Source: Bromus sterilis (taxonomy: Eukaryota > Streptophyta > Magnoliopsida > Poales > Poaceae). From it: 64,000 bases of DNA. Shown here piece after piece: positions 12,272 to 23,900 of this stretch. Both the position numbers and the translations under genes were made by a program. The first letter of the stretch is position 1; every line of letters starts with the position of its first letter. The DNA lies in contig OX465600.1 in the NCBI GenBank assembly GCA_950022295.1, positions 198,925,782 through 198,989,781 on the forward strand. Reading direction: 5' to 3'. The notes beneath the pieces are model-generated. The model saw only the letters and a list, made by a program, of their open reading frames with translations. It did not search any database and had not been told where the DNA came from.

Positions 12272-13618
12272 TGTTGGATATATGCCCTAGAGGCAATCAT
12301 GTTATGATGTTGTCTCCTTATGTATTCATGAGTTACTTGTATTGTCCTTGAACATCATCACTGATATGTATCAATAAGTATGTGACTTGTTTGTGAGACT
12401 ATATATTCTATGATGATTGTTCTAATGGTCCCTAGTTGATAAGGTTATGAGGACACATATCCTTGACTAGTATATGATTCGGTTGATGACTATGTTTCAC
12501 AAGTCATGATCATGGAGATGCTACCGATAGTATGAACTTAGTGATGGGATCACCGAGTTGGACAGAGACCCCACTTTGAGACGCAGCGAGATATTGCCAT
12601 CTGTTAGTCTCAATACAATGTATATGCCATGTCCTAGACCTAAGGTCCTCGCATGTTCTCGGGATGAGGAATGACTCACTTAGGGACTATCAAACGCTAC
12701 ACCGTAACTGGGTAGTTATAAAGGTAGCTTACGGGTGAGTCATGATACATGCCGCGAGACATGGTTGATCAAGATGGGATTTGCCCCTCCACTTTGGAGA
12801 GATATTCTCTGGGCCCTCTCGAGGGATAAGATTCAGAAATCATGGCCATGCGACATGGGTTAAGGGTTAACCCGGTTCAGGAATATGTATCACGGTTTCG
12901 ACAAGAGAGGTCAAGCTATCACAAGGGTGAGAAGTACTCGCCTTGAGCTTGACAACATATATCGTGAGGCAAAAGGAATGTTGCATATGAAACTTTGTAA
13001 TGGTTCGTCTTATGACTTTACGCATATACGGGAGCCGGCACGTTCTGCAAGGAACCGCTGACGACTATCGAACCGGATGTGATCCGGGACGTGTCTATGT
13101 GTACGTGAACCTATAGGGCCGCGTGTTTAAGGGTAAAGGAGCCCATTCGGATGTGATCCGAATGGAATATGGATGGAGGGTCCGGATTGCCTCAAGGGTT
13201 GAGGCCATTCCACGGACGCCTATATAAGGGATAGGGTGAACCCCGAAGTGGTAGAGTTCATACCACAACCCTAGCCGCCACTCCACCTCCAAGCCGAGCC
13301 GTCGGACCTAGAAGTCCGCCGCCTGGCGCTCCTCCTTGTACGTGCGCATCCCTTGGAGGCGCAACACCTGCAAAATTTGGACAAACTGTTCGCGGGATTG
13401 GATCGCGGGACTCCGTTCGTGGGATCAGTACAAGGGATCGGTTCGAGGGATTTGAGGAGCTGCCGCCGACGCGCATCGCCAACTCTCCTTCTGCTGCCGT
13501 GACCGCGCGTCTAGTGGTAATCCCTCATCACGTAGTTCTTCTCCATCAGCAAAATCTTTGGTTGTGCGCGGTAGAAATTTTTATTTAGTGCTAGTGTAGC
13601 GTACCGTGTGACCATATA
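12272..13618 (+). mobile_element. Solo LTR, Copia-like start, inserted in LINE ORF2
   Basis: It starts TGTTGGATATATGCCCTAGAGG, a start shared in form with element B (38096) and typical of Triticeae Copia LTRs. GAAAC occurs on both sides (12267-12271 and 13619-13623). No internal domain is present, so LTR-LTR recombination is the simplest origin. The right terminus reads ACCATATA instead of the usual CA, either mutation or a degraded end. A related inverted piece lies at 19966-20495. Removing the LTR and one GAAAC brings the ORF2 halves back in frame. Confidence 0.82.
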
Positions 13619-13623
13619 GAAAC
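13619..13623. repeat. Target-site duplication GAAAC, right copy
   Basis: Matches 12267-12271. The LINE frame continues from the next base. Confidence 0.85.
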
Positions 13624-15982
13624 CACATTCAATTTTCCAGTGGAAGATTTAATTTAGGTCATCCCTGGATTAGAGGAGTTGTCTAAACCTTTCTCCACAG
13701 ATCAGATTGATCATATCATCAAGATCATACCTTTGGATAAGGCCCCAGGACCAGATGGCTTTAATGGTCATTTCTTAAAACACTGCTGGCACATCATTGC
13801 TCCTGATTTTTACAAGCTATGTGCTGATTTCTAGGAAGGAAAAAATTGTTTAGTATGCAACAACTCCCTGTTAACTCTGATTCCCAAAAAGATTAACCCT
13901 GAGACAGTAAATGATTTTAGGCCTATTTCTCTTTTAAATTGTGTGGTGAAAGTTCTCACAAAATTGCTAGCTGAAAGATTACAGAAGTGGATCCTCAAAT
14001 TGGTACACATAAATCAATATGGCTTCATTAAAACCAGGACCATTCAGGACTGCCTAGATTGGAGTTTTGAATACCTGTACAATGTAAAACTTCAGCAAAC
14101 AAGTGTGTTGCTCTGAAGCTAGACTTTGAGAAGGCATTTGATACAATGGAACACTCCACTATGTTAAAGATCATGAAATGCAATGGGTTTGATTCTAGAT
14201 GGATTATGTGGATGGAGAAAATCCTCAATTCTGGTTCATCTGTAGTTTTGCTGAATGGGATAGCTAGCACTGAATTTAAATGCAAAAGGGGGGAGGTGAG
14301 ATAAGGGGATCCTCTTTCCCCCCTCTTGTTTGTCCTCACTGCTGACCTTTTACAGTCCATGATCAACAAAGCTTGGCAGGAGGGTCTTTTATCCCTCCCT
14401 ATCAACCAACCTGCCTCTGAGGATTTCCCTGTAATTCAATATGCGGATGATACCATCATCATCCTGCGTGCCAACCTGGAACAAATTATAACTGTCAAAA
14501 ACATCCTAAACTCTTATGCAGCTGCTACTGGTCTCAAGATCAACTTCCATAAATCTCACTTGATTCCTATCAATCTGGATGCGAGTGAGACTATGCACCT
14601 GGCTGCTAGTTTGGGGTGTCAAGTTGGAACCATGCCATTCACTTACTTGGGATTACCAATGGGGACCACTAGACCATCTGTATCTGATCTTATGCCATTG
14701 GTAGATAAAACTGAGAGAAGACTTACTAGCACTGCTATGTGGTTATCTTTTGGTGGTAGATTGCCGCTAATTAACTCTGCCCTCTCTTCTTTGATCTTCT
14801 ATGCCCTGGGAATCATTAAGATGCCAGATAAAATTATGTCACTTTTTGATAGAGCAAGAAGGCACTGCTTATGGAGGAAAAGTGAAGACAGAAATGCACA
14901 TGCTGACTCTCTGGCTGCTTGGCACTTAGTTTGCAAACCAAAGAAAAAGGGAGGACTAGGCATCTTAAATCTGAAAGTTCAGAATGTGGCCCTGTTAACC
15001 AAATTCTTAAATAAATTTATGCACAAAAAGGACACCCCCTGGTTCATGCTGATTTGGAACCCATACTACACAAACACAACTCCACAGGCCCAACCTCTCA
15101 TGGGGTCATTCTGGTGGAAGGACATTTGCAGATTACTGGACAACTACAGAGGTATCACAACATGTGTAATTCGGGCAGGGGATTCAATGCTCTTTTGGAA
15201 AGATAACTGGGACACTGAGGGGTTGCTAAAAGACAGATATCCTAGACTTTTCTCCTTTGCATTGCATGAGGATGACATTGTGCAGCAATTTCTGCACACA
15301 CCAAGTATTCAAGAGAAATTTCATCTTCCCCTTTCCATTCAAGCAATGGAAGAGTGGAATGAGATGAATTCCTGGACAAATAATGTGGTTCTGGAACCCT
15401 GGGGACAAGATGAATGGATCACTGCCTGGGGAGATGTAGAATTTAAAGCTAAAGACTTCTATAAATTCTGCTTCAGAAATGAAAGCCCACTGAGGTATCT
15501 TACTGATGTTTGGAAATCCAAATGCATCGTCAAGCACAAGGTCTTTTCCTGGTTAATGTTCATGGACAGAATTAATACTAGAGACATGCTTCTCAGAAGG
15601 CACTGGAATATTGGTGATGATCATGCTTGCTTTCTTTGTCAAACTCAGGCTTTGGAAACTAGGCTTAATCTATTCTTTGATTTCCCCTTTAGTCGAATCT
15701 GTTGTCAGAGGATTAATATAGTCTGGATAGATAATGTTAATCTTCAGCAACTTCTCACTGAGGCAGCAAACCAATGGAGGGAGCACCTTTCTTCAAGAAA
15801 TAACTATTCTGGCATATTGGAACTTATGGAAAATCAGAAACAATAAGTACTTTGAAGGAGTGGAGCTTGAAGTCGGAGTGTGGGCAAGAATGCTTAAGGA
15901 GGATCTGCAGAACCTAAGCCTTAGGGTCAAGCCTATATTGGCTAGCTTTCTTTCTAATTTTTGTAATAGATTGTGTTCTTAA
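13624..15982 (+). pseudogene. LINE ORF2, reverse transcriptase and zinc-binding C-terminus
   Basis: In order one sees DKAPGPDGFNGHF, LIPKKINPETVNDFRPISLL, KLDFEKAFDTMEH, GDPLSPLLF, then the catalytic QYADDTIII near 14440, KINFHKSHLIP and TYLGLPMG. After these comes the zinc-binding RT C-terminal region (CFLCQTQALETRLNLFF), where the family His and the third Cys appear to be replaced by Asn and Phe. It is dead: stops at 13655 and 13832, a frameshift near 14096, a TAA at 14302 just before GDPLSP, and another frameshift near 15790. The true C-terminus is the frame ending at 15982. The ATG at 14326 is merely the first after a stop, not a start. Confidence 0.85.
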
Positions 15983-16111
15983 TTTCTTTACCTAAGTGTT
16001 CTACTGGGTTGGTGATGCCCTTGTAACCATGTAACCTCTTATTCTTTTATTTAATTGAAAATGGAGAAAAGACAGTAGGAGCCTTTCCTGCTGTCCAATG
16101 CTTCAAAAAAA
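15983..16111 (+). other. LINE 3' UTR and poly(A) tail
   Basis: A short non-coding tail with no ORF ends in AAAAAAA at 16105-16111. The next bases belong to a Copia-type LTR. Confidence 0.75.
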
Positions 16112-17049
16112 GTATTGCAACATGATAAAATCATGAAGGTTCAGTATTGTAATTAAATAACGTAGTAGACCGTTCCTTAGACCGTGAGATCATGCATAAT
16201 TGCTATCTTCTCGGATGCTTTGACCTACATCCACCGCCTGCCCGAAATATGATTGCTATAAAGGTGTATCTTGGGTATTCTGTTGAGATATGTTGACGAG
16301 TTTTGATTCAAGAGCGGGATTTGTCAATCCATGTATTGGAAAGATACTAAGGGCCCACTCTGTGAGACTGCACCCATAAAGCTGCGCAACATGTGACTAG
16401 GTCACGGGGATGAATATCACAGAACGGCTGAAATAAGATTTGTCGGTAACGAGATAGAACCAGACATAGGATGTCATTGATCTAATCTCAGACTAATCTA
16501 GTATCGATGGAAAAGGGAATATTATACGACGTGACAATTCAATTGGTGTTAATATCCGGAATGCACAGGGGTCATTATGGGCATCTAGGTCCCACTGATG
16601 ATCATTGGCCATAGCCTCATCTCGATCATGACTGTAGTATTCTCGGACCATAGGGTAACACACTTAAGGGCTCGACGTTATCGGAGACCTTTTCGAAACT
16701 ATAGGAGTTATCTGAGAATAAGGGAAGACATCCCCGAAATGTTCCCTGTTGGTCCGAAGGATGTTCGGAGTGAGCCGGAAGGTGTTCCAGATCACCAAGA
16801 GATAAACTAATATGTTTTATTTATTAATTAAATGAATTAATAATTAAAAAGTGCAATGGGCCTTATTTATGAAAGAATCCCATTAGGGAATAAAAGGGAA
16901 AACGGAAAGAAAATAAAAAAGAAAAAGGAGAAGGGGGCGCCATGGGCCTTGGGCCCATGAGGGGTGCGTCAGCCTCCCTTGGCCGGCAACCTCCCCCCTA
17001 GCAAAGGAATTAGTCCCACATTGCTAAGGGAGAGGGGTTGGTGCCCTTC
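16112..17049 (+). repeat. Copia-type LTR related to element B, left part (5' truncated)
   Basis: From about 16140 it aligns with element B's LTR from about 38400 on: the CCACCGCCTG..CCGAAATATG block, GCGGGATTTGTCAATCC, TGTGACTAGGTCACGG, then ATTAGTCCCAC near 17010. The first 300 bp of the LTR are missing because the LINE starts there. The other half resumes at 19435 after the solo LTR. No coding potential. Confidence 0.75.
17045..17049. repeat. Target-site duplication CCTTC, left copy
   Basis: CCTTC precedes TGAAAGGG and matches 19435-19439. Confidence 0.8.
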
Positions 17050-17956
17050 TGAAAGGGCATGTGCCCTTATGTTTGGTTTTGGTAATTGATGACAATCTTT
17101 ATGGACTAATGGTTTCCTTAAGTTATACTTTAAGGTTTGTCCATAGGCAACGCTTGAAGATCATATGGTGGCTTCAAGGTTGTAAGATGAAGATTACGTG
17201 TTGACCAAGGTGTTCTTCATGGAGTTATCCAAAGATTGGTCAAGTAGATGTGTGCAAGGTCAAGAGGAGCATCACGAAGATATGGTATGCTTGGAGCTTG
17301 CCGACCATTTGGTGATAATGGTCGTGTGAAGATGTGCCTAAAAGAGGCTCACCCATAATGGAGTATGGGGGAGCTATCTACAAGTCTTCATCGAGCCGGA
17401 GTAATCAAGGAAGATGTTCCAACTTGAGGCGGGCATGATCGTCATCATCAAGCTCAAGTGGATTATGCGCAAGACAAAGGTTTGAATAGATAGGTGTCTA
17501 GTTTACCGGTCTCTTGGTAGTAGTTAGGAGACCGTGTTATAGGCTAGGCCGAGTCGTTCGTGGACAGCTCAAACCTTTTGCATCCTTGGCATCATCTTTA
17601 TTGGTTCTTGTTTGGCTTTTCTCCGTGTGAGTTTTGGAGCTTGTGGTCTTCTTCATGACAAGCTCTTGTTCATAGAAAACGGATTTCATATGCGTCTTCT
17701 CGTATGTTTTTCGATGTGGGATATTTGTCGGGTCGTCTCGGTTAGAGGTTTCACACATCTATTTGTTTGAAATTTCTGCCCTGGCACTTCTAAATATTTG
17801 TCGGGTCGTGATTAGGCAGATCTGTTCGTTAGCTTTCCATCAAGCTTGAGTTTGCCTTAATCGGAGTTCATTTGCAGAAGTTGTGGCAGTTCAGGGTTTG
17901 CCTGTTTTATTTGGAGTTCATATGTTGTGTGGCCTAGGCTCCCTGGTTCTGCCAGG

Positions 17957-18270
17957 GCGGTAGTACCGCTCTTGGAGCGGTAGTACCGCGCCACGGTAGT
18001 ACCGTGGGTGAGTACTGCACTCACTACCGTAAGTCCACTGGACTTTGCGGTAGTGGGCACAGTACTGGCCCCCGGTAGTACCGCTCCCAGTGCGGTAGTA
18101 CCGTGCCACGGTAGTACCGCGGGCAAGTACCGCACTCACTACCGTAAGTCGACTGGACTCTGCGGTAGTGGGCACGGAACTGGGCTTCAGTAGTACCATG
18201 GGGGCGGTAGTACCGCTCCCGGTGCGATAGTACCGCACCACGGTAGTACCGCTCTCCGAGCGGTAGTACC
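17957..18270. repeat. Cluster of GGTAGTACC palindromes
   Basis: The palindrome GCGGTAGTACCGC and one-base variants recur about ten times, with clean copies at 17957-17969 and 17977-17989. A longer unit around ACTCACTACCGTAAGTC, with a GCGGTAGTGGGCAC block, occurs twice. Spacing between palindromes is irregular. The cluster ends some 50 bp upstream of the TATA box, inside the presumed U3 part. Confidence 0.85.
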
Positions 18271-18319
18271 AGGGTTGGTGGGCTGCCAACGGGTTCCAAC
18301 GGCTAGATTCGTGGGACAC

Positions 18320-18327
18320 TATAAAAG
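18320..18327 (+). promoter_or_regulatory. TATA box of the solo LTR
   Basis: TATAAAAG within CACTATAAAAGGGGG, downstream of the palindrome cluster. Confidence 0.6.
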
Positions 18328-19434
18328 GGGGTCTTCTTCCTCCTTTGTCTCAACCGGTTTTGTGCAAGTTCTTCCCCCCATTGTTGACCTCTTTGAGCTT
18401 GCTTACTCTCTTCCCCTCCTATGATTCTTGCTCCTTTTTGAGGGAAAAGACAGAGGAGGTCTAGATCCACATTCTCCACCAAGCCATCTCTCCTCTAAGT
18501 CAGGGGAACCTTGTGGATCTAGATCTTGGAGTTCTTGGTGTTCTCCTTGTTCTTGCTCTCATATTCCTCCATAGATTTTGTTGCTTTGGTGGGATTTGAG
18601 AGTTGGGGACTTGAGCACTTCGTGTGCTCTTGCCATTGCATTTGGTGCATCGGTTTGAGTTCTCTTCGAGGATTCGTTGTAGTAAGTGAAGTTGAGAAGA
18701 TAGTTACTCGTGAGTGCATTGGCACTCTAGAGCTTGTTCTCTTGAGTGCATTGGCACTCTAGATCTTGTTCCTCTTGGGTGCGTTGGACCCTAGAGGCTT
18801 CGGGAAGCTACGGGAGCCTCCAATTTGGTTTTTGAGATAGCCCCGAGCATTTGTACGGGTTCGGTGACCGCCCTCAAGGGTCTCCATTTGTACGGGTTTG
18901 GTGACCGCCCTCAAGTGTCCTAATAGTGGAATCACGGAATCTTGCATTGGTAAGAGCGTGAGGAGAAATAGGGTGGCCCTCGTTGGCTTCGTGTGAGCAT
19001 TATGCTCCTCACCCTCTCCAAACGGAGACGTACTTCTCGCAAGAGAAGGAACTTCGGTAACAAATCCTTGTCTCCATCGGCTCCACTTGCGGTTATCTCT
19101 ACATTTACTTTGAGCAAGCTTATTACATTGTTTATCTTGTGCTTGCTCATATTATTGTGCATTGCTTGTCCCATAGGTTGTTTATATAGTCAACCTATTT
19201 TCTTGTGCACCTACTTTGTGATAGCCTTAGTGTTCATGTTATATATCTTGCTATCACATAGTTGTTTATCTTGCTTAGTATAAGCTGTTGGTGCACATAG
19301 TTGATCCTAGCTTATTTAGGTTTCTTGCTTGGCATATTAAACGTTAAGTTTTATTCCGCATTTTTTCAAGCCGAAACCGTAATTATTTTAAACTCCTATT
19401 CACCCCCCCTCTAGGCGACATCCACGTCCTATCA

Positions 19435-19959
19435 CCTTCCCTCCCTCATATATAGATGAGGAGGGTGCACTTATTTAATTAAGCCAAAACACAGAGATTC
19501 TTGGAGAAATAAATTAAATCCCGAATTGAGATCGGTTTTCTCCGGTCTTATCCACTCCCTCGTCTCTTCAATGGTGGGCTCCCCTTGTTTGGAGCCTGTA
19601 GTGGGATTGAGACATCTCCACCAAAAAGACGTCGTCGTGCTGCTGAAACTCCGGTTCCGGAGGTCTACTTCCGCCACCTTCGCTGGATCGGAGATCGTCA
19701 TTGAGTTTCGTACGTGTGCGAGTACTACGAGGTGCTACACGTGTGGCACTCCACCCGACAGGGTGCTAACACAGCCAGGGGGTTGTGAACTTCGTTCGAC
19801 TACACCAACCACGTTTGCGGGAATGTTTCCCGCGCAACGGACTACACCCCGAGGTATGTTATCTGCAAGTCTCTCCGTGATGGTAATACGGCTAGATAGA
19901 ACTTTGGCAACGGAAACACTAGTTAGAAAAATTATTGTTTTCTATTGCGTAACCCAACA
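19435..19959 (+). repeat. Copia-type LTR related to element B, right part
   Basis: It continues the LTR interrupted at 17049. Similarity to 39300-39898 includes GGGCTCCCCTTGTTTGGAG, the GTGCTGCTG block, the CACTACACGTGTGGC-like block, and an end in AACCCAACA (B ends CCCCAACA). No primer-binding site follows, so this is either a 3' or a solo LTR. Confidence 0.75.
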
Positions 19960-19965
19960 CATGCC

Positions 19966-20495
19966 GCTGGAGAAGAACTATGTGATAAGGGTTTATCACT
20001 AGACACGCAGTCACGATAGAAGAAGGATAGTTGGCGATGCGCGTCGGCGGCTGCTCCTCGAATCCCTCGAACGGAGTCTCGTGATCTGGTCCCACGAACA
20101 GATTGTCCCGAGCACTGTAAGTGCGACGCCTCCAGCGGATGCGCACGTGCTAGGAGGAGCACCGAACGATGGACTGATAGGTCTAGTGGCACGACTTGGA
20201 CGTAGAGTGGCAGCGGCTAGGGTTGTGGACTGAACCATTCATACCCTTCGGGGTTTTCCCTTAGCCTTTATATAGATATCCGCGACGTGGACTCAACCCT
20301 TGAGGCCATCCAGACCCTCCATCCAATTTCCACACGGATCACATCCGAGTGGGCTTCTGCCCCCTAAGCGCGTGTGGCCCTATAGTTCACGTACACATGG
20401 ACACGATACGGGTCTCATCCGGTTCGATCAGTCGGTAGTTGTTCCTAGTTGAACGAGTCGACTCACATATGTTTGTAAAGTCATAAGACGAAAGT
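19966..20495 (-). repeat. Inverted fragment of the 12272-13618 LTR family
   Basis: Reverse-complemented, it matches about 13000-13545 of that LTR, including the CACGTAGTTCTTCTCC-like end and the GTACACGTGAAC..GGGCC segment. Both LTR termini are missing. Confidence 0.75.
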
Positions 20496-20739
20496 GTCAT
20501 ACTCAACATTAATTTTTCCCCTACGAATACGAATTGTCATGTCCTATGAATAAAAATTGACAAGTATTATGAATAAGAATTGCCATGTACTTCAAAAATA
20601 GAAAAATTCCATGAATTATTTAACAAATAAAAATGATATGAGTGAAATGTGTATAAATAATAATAATCACTAGTTACTAAAATTCCTATTTGGATGCCAT
20701 TGACTTTATAAATTACTAAAATTTCCATGGTTAGTTACT
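20496..20739. other. AT-rich segment, unassigned
   Basis: AT-rich DNA with scattered TTGCCATG and TTCCATG words. This is reminiscent of subterminal parts of Triticeae CACTA transposons, but no terminal repeats or ORFs are visible. Confidence 0.35.
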
Positions 20740-20969
20740 ATAATTTCCATTGTTTTCATACTCACGGCACATCCGGGAAGCGCTCATGGTGGTGGAGAAG
20801 CTCCCGGAGATCAATCCTCCCTCCGGCAGGGTGCCCGGAAGAGGTCAGATCCCGATCTCGGGATCGCGGCAGCGGTGGAGCAGTGGCGTATTTCGCGATG
20901 CGTGATCTTTTTTCAGGGTTTCTGTACCGAGGAGTAAATATAGGCCGAAGGAGGGCACCAGGGGGGGTC
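20740..20969 (-). repeat. Inverted fragment of an LTR-D type element
   Basis: Its reverse complement follows LTR D at about 37330-37545: the GCACCCTGCCGGAGGGAGG block, then GATCTCCGGGAG and CCCGGATGT. The family-A element interrupts it at 20970. Confidence 0.7.
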
Positions 20970-23900
20970 TGTAACAGCCCAGATTTCACAAAAAATTAAA
21001 AAAATTTGTTTTCGGTGTGAATTGTTTGATTGTCTGATTTGTTTGCGGTGTTTGCATCCCCGATTATCGATCAGCGATTATTTTCCCCCTCTTATCTCGT
21101 ATCGGACGGAGACCGACCCTTGCCAGTCTGACACTCGACGTTTGCGACACCGGGTTTTGCCCGATCACCGTCCCGAAAACCGCACAAGATCAGCCGCAAC
21201 CAACGGAACGAGAAACCCCGTTTAATAATTAAACGGGTAATTTTTATAGCTCGCCGGAAAGTGTTCTCGGAACGGTTCCAGCGCGAGGTGAACGCCACAG
21301 GCTTGACGCGCTGAACGCCCAGTTCGAAGTTTTACCCAAATCAGAGGTCCTGCGGACCCCCGGCGGTTAGAAATGTAAACACCGCGCGCGCGAGAGAAAA
21401 ACCGGGGATGTTTTTGGAAACTGCCAGCCACCTGGGCTATATAAAGACCACGACACTCCCACCTCTTTCTAGGGTTTCCCTAGCCACAAAATTGCAGCCA
21501 CCCCCTCCACTTTGCCCCCAATTTAGCAATTTTGCCCAATTTTCGCCCAAATTCTAGCCCCATGCGATCTGGACCGTTGGATCTGCCGATCCAACGACCC
21601 AGATCAACCCAACCTACACCCACCTACCTCTCTCCTCTCTCTCCTCACCAACCGCAGCCGCCACCCGTGGGCACATCGCCGCTGCCGCCGGCAGCCGCCC
21701 CGGCTAGGGAGCCACCCTCCTCTCCCTCACCTCTCCGTTCCTCCCTCTCCTCCTCTAGCTCTCACCTCGTCTCCCTCCTCTGCAGGTCCACTTCCGGCGC
21801 CAGACGAGCAGGCCGCGACATGGCCGACGGGAGCGGCCACCCGAGTCGAGCTCCTCATCCTGTGGCCACCCGACGCCCTGCCATGGCGAGATCCGGCGGG
21901 ATCGCCGCGCCGCCGCACGCCCTCCAGGCCGTCCCAGCCTCCTAGCCGCCTCCTCGCTGCGGGAAGTCGGCCGCTGGCGCCGCCACTGGAGGCCGCGATC
22001 GGGACGAGGACTGCAGCCGGCCAGCCGCCGCCCTGGGCCGCCTCCAGCGCCCGGCCTGCCCTGGCCCAGCAACGGCGCAGCCCGCTGGCTCCACCCCAGC
22101 CCAGCCGCCTCGTGGGCCTCAGCCCACTGGTGAGAGCCCAGGCCGCCCCCCTTTTATTCCCTTGTCTGTTTTTTTTCTTATTATCTATTTTTGCTAGGTC
22201 TGTAACTATTGCTGCTGATGTCTGTTTGCAACGTAATTTCCCATTGACTCGTAGCTCCGAATGTAGTGATTCTTTTTTTGTTTGGTTGTGCTTTGTGTGC
22301 TCTAGAGTTCATCTTTAGTAAGTTATTTATTTTGAGGTCATTAGAATGGTGCAAATCACTGTTGAAGTAGGCACGAGACTGTTAACTGTTGCTAATTCTG
22401 TCAAGTGCTGCTGATGTTATTTTGTTGCAACTTTGATTGATGATTGTGACACATCCATGAGGCCTATTGCATTGATTCTTTTCCCTATGTGTTAAGCATC
22501 ATGTGTACTTCATTTCCATGATTTAACTTGTCATGTTTGGGTGCTTTAGCTATATTAAATCTTGCTCCAAAGTGGTGATCCTGATGTTAATTTGTTGCAA
22601 CTTCGGGTGACGGTTGCGTCGCAACCGTTTATCGGAATTGAGTGATTCCAATTGCATATTGTTAATCATCATGTATACTTCCATTACATGTACTGCATTG
22701 TCATGATATGATTTCTGGTCATATATATTTTGAGCTCCAAAGTTGCTATCCCGCAGTTTTTGACAACCACCTCTGTTTTTCTCTAAGTCTGTAATGTTCT
22801 GATGCCATGTTGCATGCTTAATATCTTTTGATCTATGATGCCTATTTGCATGATTTTTTTTGCCATGCCTTCCCTGTCATGTCTACTTTAGTTCCATATC
22901 ATTTGTAAGCATGTTTGCATTGATTATCTTGTTTATGCATTGCTCTAAAGTGTGCTTCCTGATGTTGGCAGATTGTGCCCGTAACTTGTTTTGCTTATAT
23001 CTTTTTGACCGTAACTCCGTTTGGAGTGTGCCTTATATGTAACTTGATTAGTTTTTCGTGTACTTTGTGTTTATGATATTTTTTGCGGTTGTTAACCAAC
23101 CTAAAATATGGTTTAGGACAGAACAGTACCAAATCCTTTAATTGTCGTGGGGTACTTAGTGGAATGCCATTTTTAGGTTGTGCCTCACTTAAATTGACTA
23201 GCATATATAGTTTCCTTTATGCTTCACCTCTTGCCATGTTTGTGTGCTATGCCATGCTTGCTTGAGTTGCCATGTTAACAAACTTTGTTGATCACCTGTA
23301 GCTAAACAACTTGAACCATTCTAAATGTGCGGTATCGTCGTGTGTGACGAGTACTCCACTTAACCTGTGAGTAACCGCTCTCGACGGTAGGTGCAATGTC
23401 TCGTGTTGCCTTCTTGTTGATGCTAGCTTGTGTTTGCCTCGTAGTGCTTGATCGTTGATTTCTTTCCAGTGTTTATCGTCTTGTGTGCTTCTGCGGGTAC
23501 CTTCGAAGACGTTGCGAGCTTGCGATCCACTACACCTCGGAACCCGACTTATCAACAGGCAAGGACTATACATTACTTATGATCCATTCTATTTCAACCA
23601 GCAGTTTGCATGCCAGTCTAGGGTAGGTTCGATGTTTGATCCTACCACATGTTTACAGCCTCTTTCAAACCGATACAGCCATGTCCCTTCCCAACAAACC
23701 TTGTACTGCTATGTTACTATTGCTCGTTGCTCAGCCCTGCTTAGTATGCATGCTTAGGATGCTACGATGTTACCCTGTTACTCCTTGGTTTGGGATATCA
23801 CATTATTATATTGTTGTTGATGATATGATTATTATAATGTTGACTATATTCGACGAACGATGGAAGGTCTAGGCTATCCTGCCCCGACGCTTTGTTCCAT

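Larger units (their letters stand above)
1042..16111 (+). mobile_element. L1-type LINE retrotransposon, interrupted by nested insertions
   Basis: The order is short 5' segment, ORF1 (1085-1436 and 9463-10912), ORF2 endonuclease (10956-12271), ORF2 reverse transcriptase (13624-15982), 3' UTR, then a seven-A tail at 16105-16111. Element C1 and a solo LTR interrupt it, each flanked by a perfect 5-bp duplication. Both ORFs carry stops and frameshifts, so it is dead. The 3' flank is a Copia-type LTR truncated on its left. The 5' flank is hidden behind the family-A LTR, so the LINE's own target duplication cannot be checked. Confidence 0.85.
17050..19434 (+). mobile_element. Solo LTR, 2385 bp, with TSD CCTTC
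   Basis: The element runs from TGAAAGGGCATGTG to CACGTCCTATCA and is flanked by CCTTC at 17045-17049 and 19435-19439. The host LTR reads on smoothly across it. A TATA box lies at 18320-18327. The ATTCACCCCCCCTCT tail resembles LTR E (51147-52680), which ends with ATTCACCCCCCTCTGG, so a related superfamily is likely. No protein-coding frame is recognisable. It holds a cluster of short palindromes. Confidence 0.85.

Noticed and set aside
14326..14328. Start codon of a 506-codon protein
   Set aside because: This ATG lies within the RT domain, just after a nonsense codon at 14302. The homologous frame extends far upstream.
17957..18270. CRISPR-like repeat array
   Set aside because: The repeated words are palindromes of 13 bp with irregular spacing and no constant spacer length, inside a plant LTR.
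21532..21945. 137-codon ORF conserved in both family-A LTRs (also 26375-26788) as a protein gene
   Set aside because: The LTRs are near-copies, so conservation is expected. The product is low-complexity Pro/Ser/Ala in a GC-rich block.
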